Source: Chlorobiales bacterium (lineage in GTDB: Bacteria; Bacteroidota; Chlorobiia; Chlorobiales; Chlorobiaceae). From it: DNA of 6,129 nucleotides. The translations under genes were made by a program, and so were the position numbers. The notes under the pieces were generated by a model. The model saw nothing but the letters and a program-made list of their open reading frames with translations. It made no database searches and had not been told where the DNA came from. Location: assembly GCA_022360355.1 (NCBI GenBank), contig JAKSCY010000430.1, positions 1 to 6,129 of the forward strand. The letters are read 5' to 3'. This document shows positions 1 to 5,697 of the stretch, piece after piece (position 1 is the first letter of the stretch; the number at the start of each line of letters is the position of its first letter).

Positions 1-217
1 GATTGATGACCTCTTTTTCGGGGAACCCGAAGCCCTGTTTTTGCAGGGCGGAAACAGGAATGCCCCCGGCCAGCATCCGATAGAGCTGTCGGGGAGAGTT
101 CCCACCGGCCAGCACCAGCGAGCAGATTTTATGATCCTCAACCGCCTTGAAAATGCAATTTCCGATATAGGCGGCTGCCTGAAAAAGGATCTCTGGTTGG
201 GTTCCTGTTTTCAGCAT
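1..217 (-). CDS. pgl: Probable 6-phosphogluconolactonase, N-terminal part (runs off left edge)
   Basis: Translating the minus strand from the ATG at 217-215 gives an open frame of 72 codons to the window edge with no stop. The protein begins MLKTGTQPEILFQAAAYIGN and carries ICSLVLAGGNSPRQLYRML at about residues 33-51. This matches the N-terminal sugar-phosphate-binding loop (hydrophobic strand, then S/AGG-S/N-T/S-P, then LY..L) of the 6-phosphogluconolactonase/glucosamine-6-phosphate deaminase superfamily. The start is fixed because an in-frame TAG lies six codons upstream; a GAGGG at 229-233 is a ribosome binding site with a rather long 11 nt spacer. The gene starts 29 nt after the transketolase stop on the same strand, so it is probably cotranscribed. 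6-phosphogluconolactonase hydrolyses 6-phosphogluconolactone in the cytosolic oxidative pentose phosphate pathway, which fits a transketolase neighbour. AGGNSP replaces the more usual SGGSTP. A glucosamine-6-phosphate isomerase-like enzyme cannot be excluded from this fragment. Confidence 0.72.
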   Translation of the reverse strand, partial: MLKTGTQPEILFQAAAYIGNCIFKAVEDHKICSLVLAGGNSPRQLYRMLAGGIPVSALQKQGFGFPEKEVIN

Positions 218-246
218 GAGCTGATTCGCCCTCTATAACAGAACGT

Positions 247-2253
247 CTACTGCAGTTTTTTTGCCGCCTCGGCAACATGCGCCGAGGTAAAACCGAATTC
301 CTTCATGACGGTGCCTCCGGGTGCCGACGCGCCGAACCGGTCGATGCCCAGAATGGTCCCTTCGTCTGTTGCGTATTTGTCCCATCCGAAAGGAGATGCA
401 GCTTCAATAACGATTCTTCGGCGGATGGACGGCGGCAGAACTTCATTCCGGTAAGACTCCGGCTGTTGTTCGAACAGGTCTCTCGAAGGCATTGAAACGA
501 CCCGGGTCGGAACACCTTCTTTTCCAAGAGCTGTCTGGGCTTCAAGAGCCAGATGTACCTCCGAACCGGTCGCTATAAGGATCACCGGCCTGTTTCCATC
601 GGTCGAGGGGGCACTCCATTCGGAAAGGACGTAACCTCCTTTCGGTGTTCCTTCAGCGACAGGATAGCTTTCCGGATCAAGTACGGGGAGCGTCTGCCTT
701 GAAAAAACAAGCACGGTCGGCTTGTTGTGCGTCAGGGCAATGCGCCAGGCTGCTTTTGTTTCCTGAGCATCAGCCGGGCGGATGACCGTAAGGCCCGGTA
801 TGGAACGCAGCATGACAAGCTGTTCGATAGGCTGGTGCGTAGGCCCGTCTTCACCGACGGCGATACTGTCATGAGTGAAAATAAAAATTGAAGGAACCTG
901 CATGAGAGCCGCAAGGCGCAGTGCGGGTTTCATATAATCCGCGAAGACAAGGAAGGTTGCCCCATAAGGAATGAGCATCCGGGAAAGGGCCATCCCGTTG
1001 ATAATGGCTCCCATGGCATGCTCCCTGACGCCGAAACGAAAATTTGCACCGCCGTAATTCTCTGAAGTGAAATCGGTCACATGTTTCATCTCGGTTCCGG
1101 TCGATGGTGCGAGGTCTGCTGAACCTCCAACAAGAAACGGCAATTTTCCGACAACTGCATGCAGCACTTTTGAGGAGGCTTTACGGGTTGCAAGTTTTTC
1201 TTCAGGGTTGAATTCCGGGAGCAGCTGTTCCCAGTCTTCAGGCAGTTTGTTCCGGAGCATTCTGTCCATGTCCGCCGCAAGGTCCGGGTATTTTTCGCGA
1301 TACACACTGTTCAGCTTGTTCCAGGATGTTTCCGAGGCATTGCCTTTCTCACGGACATTGCTCAGGTGGGCAGTAACCGATTCAGGCACATGGAAAGAGC
1401 TGCCTTCGGGAAAACCGAATTTTTCCCTTACCATTGTGGCTTCTTCTGCACCAAGAGGGGCTCCGTGTGAGGCTGCGCTGTCCTGCTTGTTGGGGCTTCC
1501 GAACCCGATATTTGTGCTGGCAATGATCAGTGACGGTTTCTCTGAAACCTTTTGAGCACTTTTTGTGGCATTCTCTACGGCTTTCGTATCGTTACCGTCG
1601 ATATTCTCTACATGCCATCCGTATGCTTCGAATCTCTGATAGACACTTTCCGTAAAAGCAAGATCGGTCGATCCTTCGATAGATATCCTGTTATGATCAT
1701 AGAGACAGATCAGCTTGCCCAGCTTGAGGTGACCGGCAATCGAAGCAGCTTCTGATGTGATGCCTTCCATCAGGTCGCCGTCACCGCATATGACATAGGT
1801 GTTGTAATCAATCAATTCCATCCCGGGTCTGTTCAGGCGCTCTGCACAGTATCGCTCTGCTATTGCCATACCGACTGCATTGGACAGTCCCTGTCCGAGA
1901 GGGCCTGTTGTTGTTTCGACGCCCGGAGTATGGCCGTACTCGGGGTGTCCCGGTGTTTTGCTGCCCCACTGGCGAAACTGCATGAGGTCATCCATCGAGA
2001 GGTCGTAACCGGTAAGATGCAGCAGGGTATACAGGAGGGCTGAACCGTGCCCGGCGGACAGCACGAAACGATCCCGGTTGATCCATTCGGGGTTATCGGG
2101 ATTGTGTTTCATGATTTTCGTCCAGAGCACATAAGCCATTGGGGCAGCTCCCATGGGCATGCCCGGATGTCCTGACTGTGCTTTTTCTACCATGTCTACT
2201 GCTAAAAGGCGAATGGTATCGATGGCCAGCTGGTCGATTGGATCTGTATGCAT
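247..2253 (-). CDS. tkt: Transketolase, thiamine diphosphate-dependent
   Basis: This encodes a full-length transketolase of 668 residues (the E. coli enzyme is 663). The enzyme transfers a two-carbon ketol unit between pentose, tetrose, hexose and triose phosphates in the cytosolic non-oxidative pentose phosphate pathway. The expected domains are all present. The N-terminal thiamine-diphosphate domain has SGHPG (His29), SAGHGS (His69), TPGHPE (His103), the cofactor motif starting GDGDLMEG at 157 and ending near Asn188, and SHGAPLG (His263). The pyrimidine-binding domain has GGSADLAPS at about 376-384, GVREHAM with the catalytic glutamate at 411, and GEDGPTHQP at 467-475. The C-terminal domain has ATGSEV and RVVSMPS. 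All key residues look intact. The frame stays open to 2286, but an AAAGGAG six nt before the ATG at 2253 favours [10 protein letters not shown] as the N-terminus. The stop is TAG at 249-247, just ahead of the probable pgl gene. Confidence 0.97.
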   Translation of the reverse strand: MHTDPIDQLAIDTIRLLAVDMVEKAQSGHPGMPMGAAPMAYVLWTKIMKHNPDNPEWINRDRFVLSAGHGSALLYTLLHLTGYDLSMDDLMQFRQWGSKTPGHPEYGHTPGVETTTGPLGQGLSNAVGMAIAERYCAERLNRPGMELIDYNTYVICGDGDLMEGITSEAASIAGHLKLGKLICLYDHNRISIEGSTDLAFTESVYQRFEAYGWHVENIDGNDTKAVENATKSAQKVSEKPSLIIASTNIGFGSPNKQDSAASHGAPLGAEEATMVREKFGFPEGSSFHVPESVTAHLSNVREKGNASETSWNKLNSVYREKYPDLAADMDRMLRNKLPEDWEQLLPEFNPEEKLATRKASSKVLHAVVGKLPFLVGGSADLAPSTGTEMKHVTDFTSENYGGANFRFGVREHAMGAIINGMALSRMLIPYGATFLVFADYMKPALRLAALMQVPSIFIFTHDSIAVGEDGPTHQPIEQLVMLRSIPGLTVIRPADAQETKAAWRIALTHNKPTVLVFSRQTLPVLDPESYPVAEGTPKGGYVLSEWSAPSTDGNRPVILIATGSEVHLALEAQTALGKEGVPTRVVSMPSRDLFEQQPESYRNEVLPPSIRRRIVIEAASPFGWDKYATDEGTILGIDRFGASAPGGTVMKEFGFTSAHVAEAAKKLQ

Positions 2254-2259
2254 GAATTG

Positions 2260-2266
2260 CTCCTTT
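2260..2266 (-). promoter_or_regulatory. Ribosome binding site deciding the tkt start
   Basis: The minus strand reads AAAGGAG, then a 6 nt spacer, then ATG (2253-2251). This is a near-ideal Shine-Dalgarno site. The longer candidate starting with TTG/ATG at 2286/2283 has no comparable purine tract before it, and it would add 11 residues that extend past the usual transketolase N-terminus. Confidence 0.85.
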
Positions 2267-2353
2267 ACAGGGATTGTTGTCATCAAGGAAACACAGGCTT
2301 TAGATTTACGCCGTACCTGTCCCTTTTATTGACATGTGGTTTTCACTAACAGG

Positions 2354-2383
2354 CAGGATGGGGTGCAAAATGCCTCAATCCTG
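2354..2383. repeat. Imperfect inverted repeat upstream of tkt
   Basis: CAGGAT at 2354-2359 pairs with ATCCTG at 2378-2383, and an inner GCA (2365-2367) pairs with TGC (2371-2373). Mismatches lie between the two paired blocks. It lies about 100 nt upstream of the tkt start, so it could be a regulator site or part of a long 5' leader. There is no T-run, so it does not look like a terminator. It may be chance. Confidence 0.3.
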
Positions 2384-2564
2384 ACTCACACAATGTAGCA
2401 TATACAGTGATTTTATCCTGAGCACGGAAGCATTAATGAATTATTTTTCTTTGCCGGGCTTGACCGGCGGAAAAGAGCTTTCATCCGGTTTGTCCGGTAA
2501 TGGCAGGATAAGTAATTTGATGTGTGAGAACCGTTCAAGACAATAGTTCAATTTACGTTTTCCT

Positions 2565-3224
2565 ATGTCACTGATTGACGGTTACGGTGTTTTGACCGGA
2601 ACACTCCACCGCTACGAGTGCGACAACGGCCGTAGCAAGAATGAATACTACCACTGCAATATACGGGTAAAAACCCGTAAAGGGCTCTATCGTTGTGCCG
2701 TTGATCTTGACAGTAAAAATCAGAATGACGGTCTTCACTGGAGGATGATCGAGCTGGGCAAAAGTGACATGCACGGTCTTGTCTCTCTTGGCAGCGGTTG
2801 GCACTATCTCAGGTCCAAGCCGGAATCAGGGGCGCTCGATTACCTGCGGAGTCCCGAGCTGCAGCCGATAGATGTGTGTCAAAAAGCGGACGAAACCGCA
2901 GGTGTGCATGAGGAAAACGATGACGAGTGTGCCCCCTGGAAGTACGGTACGAGCTTTGACGTTTTCGGCGATCTCCTGCAGGTACTGGAAGGTTCTGTGA
3001 AGCTCCTGATTTTTGGAGAGCCATTCCGGAGAGGCAGGGGTGTGCATAATATACACCAGAACCAGGGCGATCCACCGGACAGCCGCTGGTCAAGGGAAAA
3101 CGGTATTTGGCAGGACGGTGCAGTTGCCGGTGTCAGAGGCGATGGAACGGTGAGGGTTTTTCTCAGCAAGTTCAAGACACAGGCAAACCGTACCGACAAC
3201 CGGGGAAAACCTATCGTTTCTTGA
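2565..3224 (+). CDS. DUF2278 (YukJ-like) family protein of unknown function
   Basis: A 219-residue protein that I recognise as a DUF2278/YukJ family member; the length agrees with the family. Visible hallmarks are the N-terminal GYGVLTGTL at 6-14, an early beta-strand region with EYYHCNIRV at about 27-35, and SGALDYLRS at 88-96. The strongest block is IFGEPF at 149-154, followed by GVHNIHQNQGDP (159-170, His161 and His164) and ENGIWQDGAV (178-187). No signal peptide or membrane segment is seen, so it is probably cytosolic. The conserved His/Asn/Asp-rich C-terminal block could be an active or metal site, but no biochemical function is established to my knowledge. The start is forced: an in-frame TAG lies at 2544-2546 and no other start codon follows before 2565. 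No Shine-Dalgarno is visible. Its last 14 nt overlap the end of the convergent rhodanese gene. Several shorter minus-strand frames under it show no family resemblance. Confidence 0.9.
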   Translation: MSLIDGYGVLTGTLHRYECDNGRSKNEYYHCNIRVKTRKGLYRCAVDLDSKNQNDGLHWRMIELGKSDMHGLVSLGSGWHYLRSKPESGALDYLRSPELQPIDVCQKADETAGVHEENDDECAPWKYGTSFDVFGDLLQVLEGSVKLLIFGEPFRRGRGVHNIHQNQGDPPDSRWSRENGIWQDGAVAGVRGDGTVRVFLSKFKTQANRTDNRGKPIVS

Positions 3225-3741
3225 TCATCATACCCCAGAGGGCATTGTAGCCGTGGATATCGTCTGTTTCGCCATCGGCGTTGACGACCGGGTGCCCCTG
3301 GTTATACCAGCCGAAAATACCCCCGCGAAGGTTATAGCATTCTTTAGCGCCGGCTTGCCTGCATACCTTTTGGACACGGTTCAGAAACTCGGAGCTTCTC
3401 TGGCCGACAGAGCAGTAGAAAACAACCGTTTTTTCCCGGATCAGTGCCTCGTACTTTTTTATGAAGTCATCGGTCGGGGTTTGAGGAGGGAGAAGCAATC
3501 CCCCGGCGATATGACTTTTTTCATACTCTTCGGGTGTACGGGTATCAAAGAGCACGATGCTCTTCTGTTTTTGAAGCATGGTTGAAAGTTCTTCAGCAGA
3601 AACCAGAGGTACAGAATATGTTTTTTCGATCATGTTTTCTGTTGCGCCGAGTGCGCCTGAAATGTTGAAGATATTACCAAACATAGTGTTCCCCGGAACA
3701 GGTGTTGTCCCGGCTTGCATTATTTTTGTTATGCGTTTCAT
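3211..3741 (-). CDS. Single-domain rhodanese-like sulfurtransferase
   Basis: A 176-residue protein with one rhodanese domain (about residues 45-155). Diagnostic elements are IVLFDTRTPEEYEKSHIAGG at 62-81, covering the DxR strand and the ExxxxHIxGA-type turn, and the active-site loop CSVGQRS at 110-116, with Cys110 as the persulfide-carrying cysteine. LRGGIFGWYNQGHPV at 138-152 is the usual closing motif. The tail HGYNALWG resembles the HPYxxxWG end of many stand-alone rhodaneses. Such proteins move sulfane sulfur from thiosulfate or protein persulfides to acceptors, but the partner here is unknown. About 40 residues precede the domain and show no clear signal peptide, so a cytosolic location is likely. 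The ATG at 3741 has AAGG 5 nt upstream. Later in-frame Met codons (residues 8, 20 and 37) are possible alternative starts. A hairpin abuts the ribosome binding site. The gene overlaps the convergent DUF2278 gene by 14 nt. Confidence 0.92.
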   Translation of the reverse strand: MKRITKIMQAGTTPVPGNTMFGNIFNISGALGATENMIEKTYSVPLVSAEELSTMLQKQKSIVLFDTRTPEEYEKSHIAGGLLLPPQTPTDDFIKKYEALIREKTVVFYCSVGQRSSEFLNRVQKVCRQAGAKECYNLRGGIFGWYNQGHPVVNADGETDDIHGYNALWGMMIKKR

Positions 3742-3748
3742 GATTGCC

Positions 3749-3776
3749 TTGTTTCTCTGATAACAAGAGAAAACAA
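3749..3776 (-). promoter_or_regulatory. Inverted repeat adjoining the rhodanese ribosome binding site
   Basis: On the plus strand TTGTTTCTCT (3749-3758) and AGAGAAAACAA (3766-3776) are inverted copies with one bulged A, separated by the 7 nt gataaca. In the rhodanese mRNA this would be a 10 bp hairpin whose 3' arm ends in ACAA directly against the GG of the AAGG ribosome binding site. It may therefore tune translation, or be a DNA operator. The arms are A/T-rich, so stability is modest. Confidence 0.5.
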
Positions 3777-3890
3777 AACATTGACAGAGAAAGTGCCTGG
3801 CTGTTTCCGGACTTGAAATATTGTATAAGAAAAAACCTGTGTATCTTGACCATGTGGTTCATGATAACTTCTATCGACTGGTAAAAACAA

Positions 3891-3896
3891 GGGAGG
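3891..3896 (+). promoter_or_regulatory. Ribosome binding site deciding the membrane-protein start
   Basis: GGGAGG followed by five T residues and ATG at 3902 is a strong Shine-Dalgarno. It rules in favour of this Met over the upstream TTG start at 3821, which would add 27 residues of intergenic sequence. Confidence 0.88.
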
Positions 3897-3901
3897 TTTT
3901 T

Positions 3902-4582
3902 ATGGAACAGGGAGCACAACCGTTTGATTTCGGGCGCAAGGTGGACCCGAAGATGTTTGAAAGATTGATAAATGAGGGTTATGAGGTAGATCCGTCGAAG
4001 TACCTCAAGGAAGGTTGGGAAATATTCAAGTCACGTGCCGGTGAATTTATCGTTTTCACTCTGGTTATCGTAGTGGCGATGACAGTTTTCTCACGGCTCC
4101 ATCTGCCTGGATCTCTTGCCGGAAGTGTGGTGATGGCACCGCTCTATGCCGGGTTCATTATTGTTGTTTTTATGCTTTTCAAGGGCCAACAGGTGCAGTT
4201 CGGAGATTTTTTTAAAGGTTTCAATTATTTCCTGCCTCTTGTGCTGGCGAATATCGTTATGAGCATCCTGATTACCATCGGCATGTTTCTTTTGGTCTTG
4301 CCGGGAATTTATCTCATGGTCAGCTACATGTTTGTTTCCATATTCATCGTCGATTACCGTATGGAGTTCTGGCAGGCTATGGAAACAAGCAGGCAAATAG
4401 TAACGAAAAACTGGTTTTCCCTGTTTGTTTTTGTCCTGGTGCTTTTCGTGATCAATCTGCTTGGAGCATTGGTATTGGGTATCGGGTTGCTGGTGACTAT
4501 ACCCCTGAGCTTTTGTTCTGTCTGTGTGGCCTATCGGGACATTGTCGGTTTGAGCGACACGGGGGAACTGACAACGCAGTAG
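3902..4582 (+). CDS. Multi-pass inner-membrane protein, function unknown
   Basis: A 226-residue integral membrane protein. A soluble N-terminus of about 45 residues contains YLKEGWEIFKSRAGEF (34-49), which resembles the amphipathic entry segment of the broad family of bacterial membrane proteins grouped near DUF975, UPF0259/YciC and the glycerophosphodiesterase membrane domain. About six hydrophobic spans follow, at roughly 48-64, 72-93, 108-132, 134-150, 171-196 and 198-212. LVLPGIYLMVSYMF near 131-144 and the segment WQAMETSRQIVTKNW (157-171) are typical of these families. The second amphipathic segment resembles the first, suggesting an internal duplication. The C-terminus AYRDIVGLSDTGE is polar. 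No catalytic motif is seen, and transport, scaffold or envelope-stress roles are all possible. The gene stands alone, divergent from the rhodanese gene, and is closed by the terminator 28 nt downstream. Family placement is from pattern memory only. Confidence 0.85.
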   Translation: MEQGAQPFDFGRKVDPKMFERLINEGYEVDPSKYLKEGWEIFKSRAGEFIVFTLVIVVAMTVFSRLHLPGSLAGSVVMAPLYAGFIIVVFMLFKGQQVQFGDFFKGFNYFLPLVLANIVMSILITIGMFLLVLPGIYLMVSYMFVSIFIVDYRMEFWQAMETSRQIVTKNWFSLFVFVLVLFVINLLGALVLGIGLLVTIPLSFCSVCVAYRDIVGLSDTGELTTQ

Positions 4583-4610
4583 GTTGCCTTGTGTTTGACA
4601 TCGGATAACA

Positions 4611-4646
4611 AAAAAAGCCGTCTGTTCCGGGTCAGACGGCTTTTTT
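4611..4646. terminator. Bidirectional rho-independent terminator
   Basis: AAAAAAGCCGTCTG (4611-4624) and CAGACGGCTTTTTT (4633-4646) form a perfect 14 bp stem around the 8 nt loop TTCCGGGT. The GC-rich core (GCCGTCTG) is flanked by an A tract on one side and a T tract on the other, so it reads as an intrinsic terminator in both directions. It lies 28 nt after the membrane-protein stop and 24 nt after the stop of the convergent lipoprotein gene, serving both. Confidence 0.96.
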
Positions 4647-4670
4647 ATTACCATGTTGCCTGTGGAAAGG

Positions 4671-5567
4671 TTACTGTCCCGGCATCTGCATGCCTTCGAA
4701 CTTGTTTTGCATGTTTTTCATCATCTCTTCCATCTCTTTCATGTTTTCCTCGTTCATCATGTCCTGCATCTTTTCGAGCTGTTTCATATCCTCATCGGAT
4801 ATTCCGGGAACCATCATCTGCAGGGCTGACTCTTTTTTTGTATACCCTGCGGGAACCTGGAAAAGCGACTTTTGAAGCTTTTTGCGCTCGATCTTGACAA
4901 ATTCCATGGTCGTGTTCGATTCCTTGTCCCATGTTTTCAGAGGAAATCCGTCAAGGCCTGCTTTTTTCAGACGCATGTCGAATGCTGCAGGGCCTCTTTT
5001 CTTTCCGGGTTGAAGCCTGACAAAATCGGCGGCACTTATCAGGTCCTTGGTCAGCCACATCTCCGTTTCTCCACGGCGGTCGGTAATGCGAACATGAGTG
5101 CATTTGTATCCGTGAAGCGTCGTTGTGCCGAGCTTTTCAACCTTGAAATCTTCTTTCTCTTCTTCGTCGACAATTTCGGCGAGCTCCTCCTGCAGTTCAT
5201 TCATATCCATGACGCTGTATGTTTTCGCTTCTTCATTGAGCGTGTAAAGCAGATTCGGTTCATCGGAAGAAGTGAAGGTGACAACATGCATCATGACCTT
5301 GCCTGTTTCGGGATCGGCCAGGTTCATTTCAAACCGGGTGCCGTTTTTTGAAATATACAGGCTGCCGTCTTGAGACCCTTCAGGAGCGGAAATCTTCATG
5401 TGCAGGATACCCTCGAACTTTTTCCCGAACAGCCCATCTGTCAGGGACTTGGCCGGTTTCCCGGGTGAAACGCTTCCTTGTGGTTTGTCTTCTGCTTTTT
5501 GTTGGCAGGCGGAGAGAATCGAAAGCTGGAACAGGACGAGCAAAAGGAGAGGGGTGAGTTTTCGCAT
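4671..5567 (-). CDS. Putative lipoprotein with a DUF4412-like domain and Met-rich C-terminus
   Basis: A 298-residue exported lipoprotein. The N-terminus MRKLTPLLLLVLFQLSILSAC is a clear type II signal peptide with lipobox LSAC, so Cys21 should be lipidated and the protein anchored in the envelope. After a short linker, a beta-rich region from about 48 (GKKFEGILHMKIS) to 244 resembles the DUF4412 domain. It includes LYISKNGTRFEMNL, LLYTLNEEAKTYSVMDM, LHGYKCTHVRI and TEMWLTKDL, and LFQVPAGYTKK at 235-245 closes it. A very acidic patch lies at about 126-140. The last 40 residues are a charged helix rich in methionine (11 Met in 257-298). The frame extends upstream to 5699, but the signal peptide fixes the start at 5567; the longer forms would overlap the SIMPL gene. 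No Shine-Dalgarno precedes this ATG. Function is unknown. DUF4412 proteins are typically envelope proteins of this bacterial group. Confidence 0.88.
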   Translation of the reverse strand: MRKLTPLLLLVLFQLSILSACQQKAEDKPQGSVSPGKPAKSLTDGLFGKKFEGILHMKISAPEGSQDGSLYISKNGTRFEMNLADPETGKVMMHVVTFTSSDEPNLLYTLNEEAKTYSVMDMNELQEELAEIVDEEEKEDFKVEKLGTTTLHGYKCTHVRITDRRGETEMWLTKDLISAADFVRLQPGKKRGPAAFDMRLKKAGLDGFPLKTWDKESNTTMEFVKIERKKLQKSLFQVPAGYTKKESALQMMVPGISDEDMKQLEKMQDMMNEENMKEMEEMMKNMQNKFEGMQMPGQ

Positions 5568-5697
5568 AGTAGTGATATGTTTGATGGTTGAAATGTAAAA
5601 GATGTACGTGCGCAATTTACGAAAATGCATTAATTTTGTTGGTTCGGTCACACGTCTCAGTTCTGTAGCCACGGAAAGAATGAAATTGGAGATAATC
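5568..5697. promoter_or_regulatory. Divergent promoter region, lipoprotein and SIMPL genes
   Basis: A 130 bp spacer between two divergent genes for exported proteins. On the plus strand TAATTTTG (5631-5638) fits the TAnnTTTG -7 element known from Bacteroidota promoters, 60 nt before the SIMPL start. No matching upstream TTTG was found at the right distance, so this is a weak call. No clear element was found for the lipoprotein direction. Confidence 0.4.
5688..5691 (+). promoter_or_regulatory. Ribosome binding site of the SIMPL-domain gene
   Basis: GGAG with a 6 nt spacer precedes the ATG at 5698. A second in-frame ATG at 5680, itself preceded by GGAAAG, would add six residues (MKLEII) before the signal peptide. 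The 5698 start gives the better spacing and a normal signal-peptide n-region (MRK). Confidence 0.7.

Larger units (their letters stand above)
2254..2564. promoter_or_regulatory. Divergent intergenic region between tkt and the DUF2278 gene
   Basis: This 311 bp stretch lies between two divergently transcribed genes and must hold the promoters of both. I see no credible protein gene or RNA gene in it, and no sigma-70 pair good enough to call. Two weak structures are visible. One is an imperfect inverted repeat at 2354-2383 (CAGGAT...GCA AAA TGC...ATCCTG). The other is a short CCGGT-rich patch at 2463-2498, with ACCGG once and TCCGGT twice. Either could be an operator or a leader structure, but neither is strong. 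Confidence 0.6.
3742..3901. promoter_or_regulatory. Divergent spacer between the rhodanese and membrane-protein genes
   Basis: This 160 bp divergent spacer should hold promoters for both flanking genes. TTGACA occurs at 3781-3786 and TATAAG at 3824-3829 on the plus strand, but they are 37 nt apart and cannot form a sigma-70 pair. An inverted repeat lies at the rhodanese end (3749-3776). Confidence 0.5.

Noticed and set aside
41..238. Plus-strand 65-codon open frame at the left edge
   Set aside because: The opposite strand holds the N-terminal lactonase motif; this frame has no family resemblance.
1067..1555. Plus-strand open frame of 162 codons opposite tkt
   Set aside because: It lies wholly inside the transketolase gene, has no recognisable family, and its composition (Ser/Arg/Pro-rich) is typical of an antisense shadow.
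2463..2498. CCGGT-rich patch as a terminator or tandem operator
   Set aside because: The repeats are only 5-6 nt long, the possible stem has a long loop, and no T-run follows.
2809..3199. Three overlapping minus-strand frames opposite the DUF2278 gene (76 to 106 codons)
   Set aside because: They show no conserved motif, and the plus-strand frame carries the clear DUF2278 blocks.
3781..3829. TTGACA and TATAAG as a sigma-70 promoter for the membrane protein
   Set aside because: The two hexamers are 37 nt apart, far from the usual 16-18 nt, and no partner was found for either.
4091..4654. Minus-strand open frame of 187 codons opposite the membrane protein
   Set aside because: It is rich in His, Gln and Lys with no motif, as expected from reading a hydrophobic gene backwards, and it would run through the terminator at 4611-4646.
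4872..5351. Plus-strand open frame of 159 codons opposite the lipoprotein
   Set aside because: No domain is recognisable, and the minus-strand frame has a signal peptide, lipobox and family-like features.
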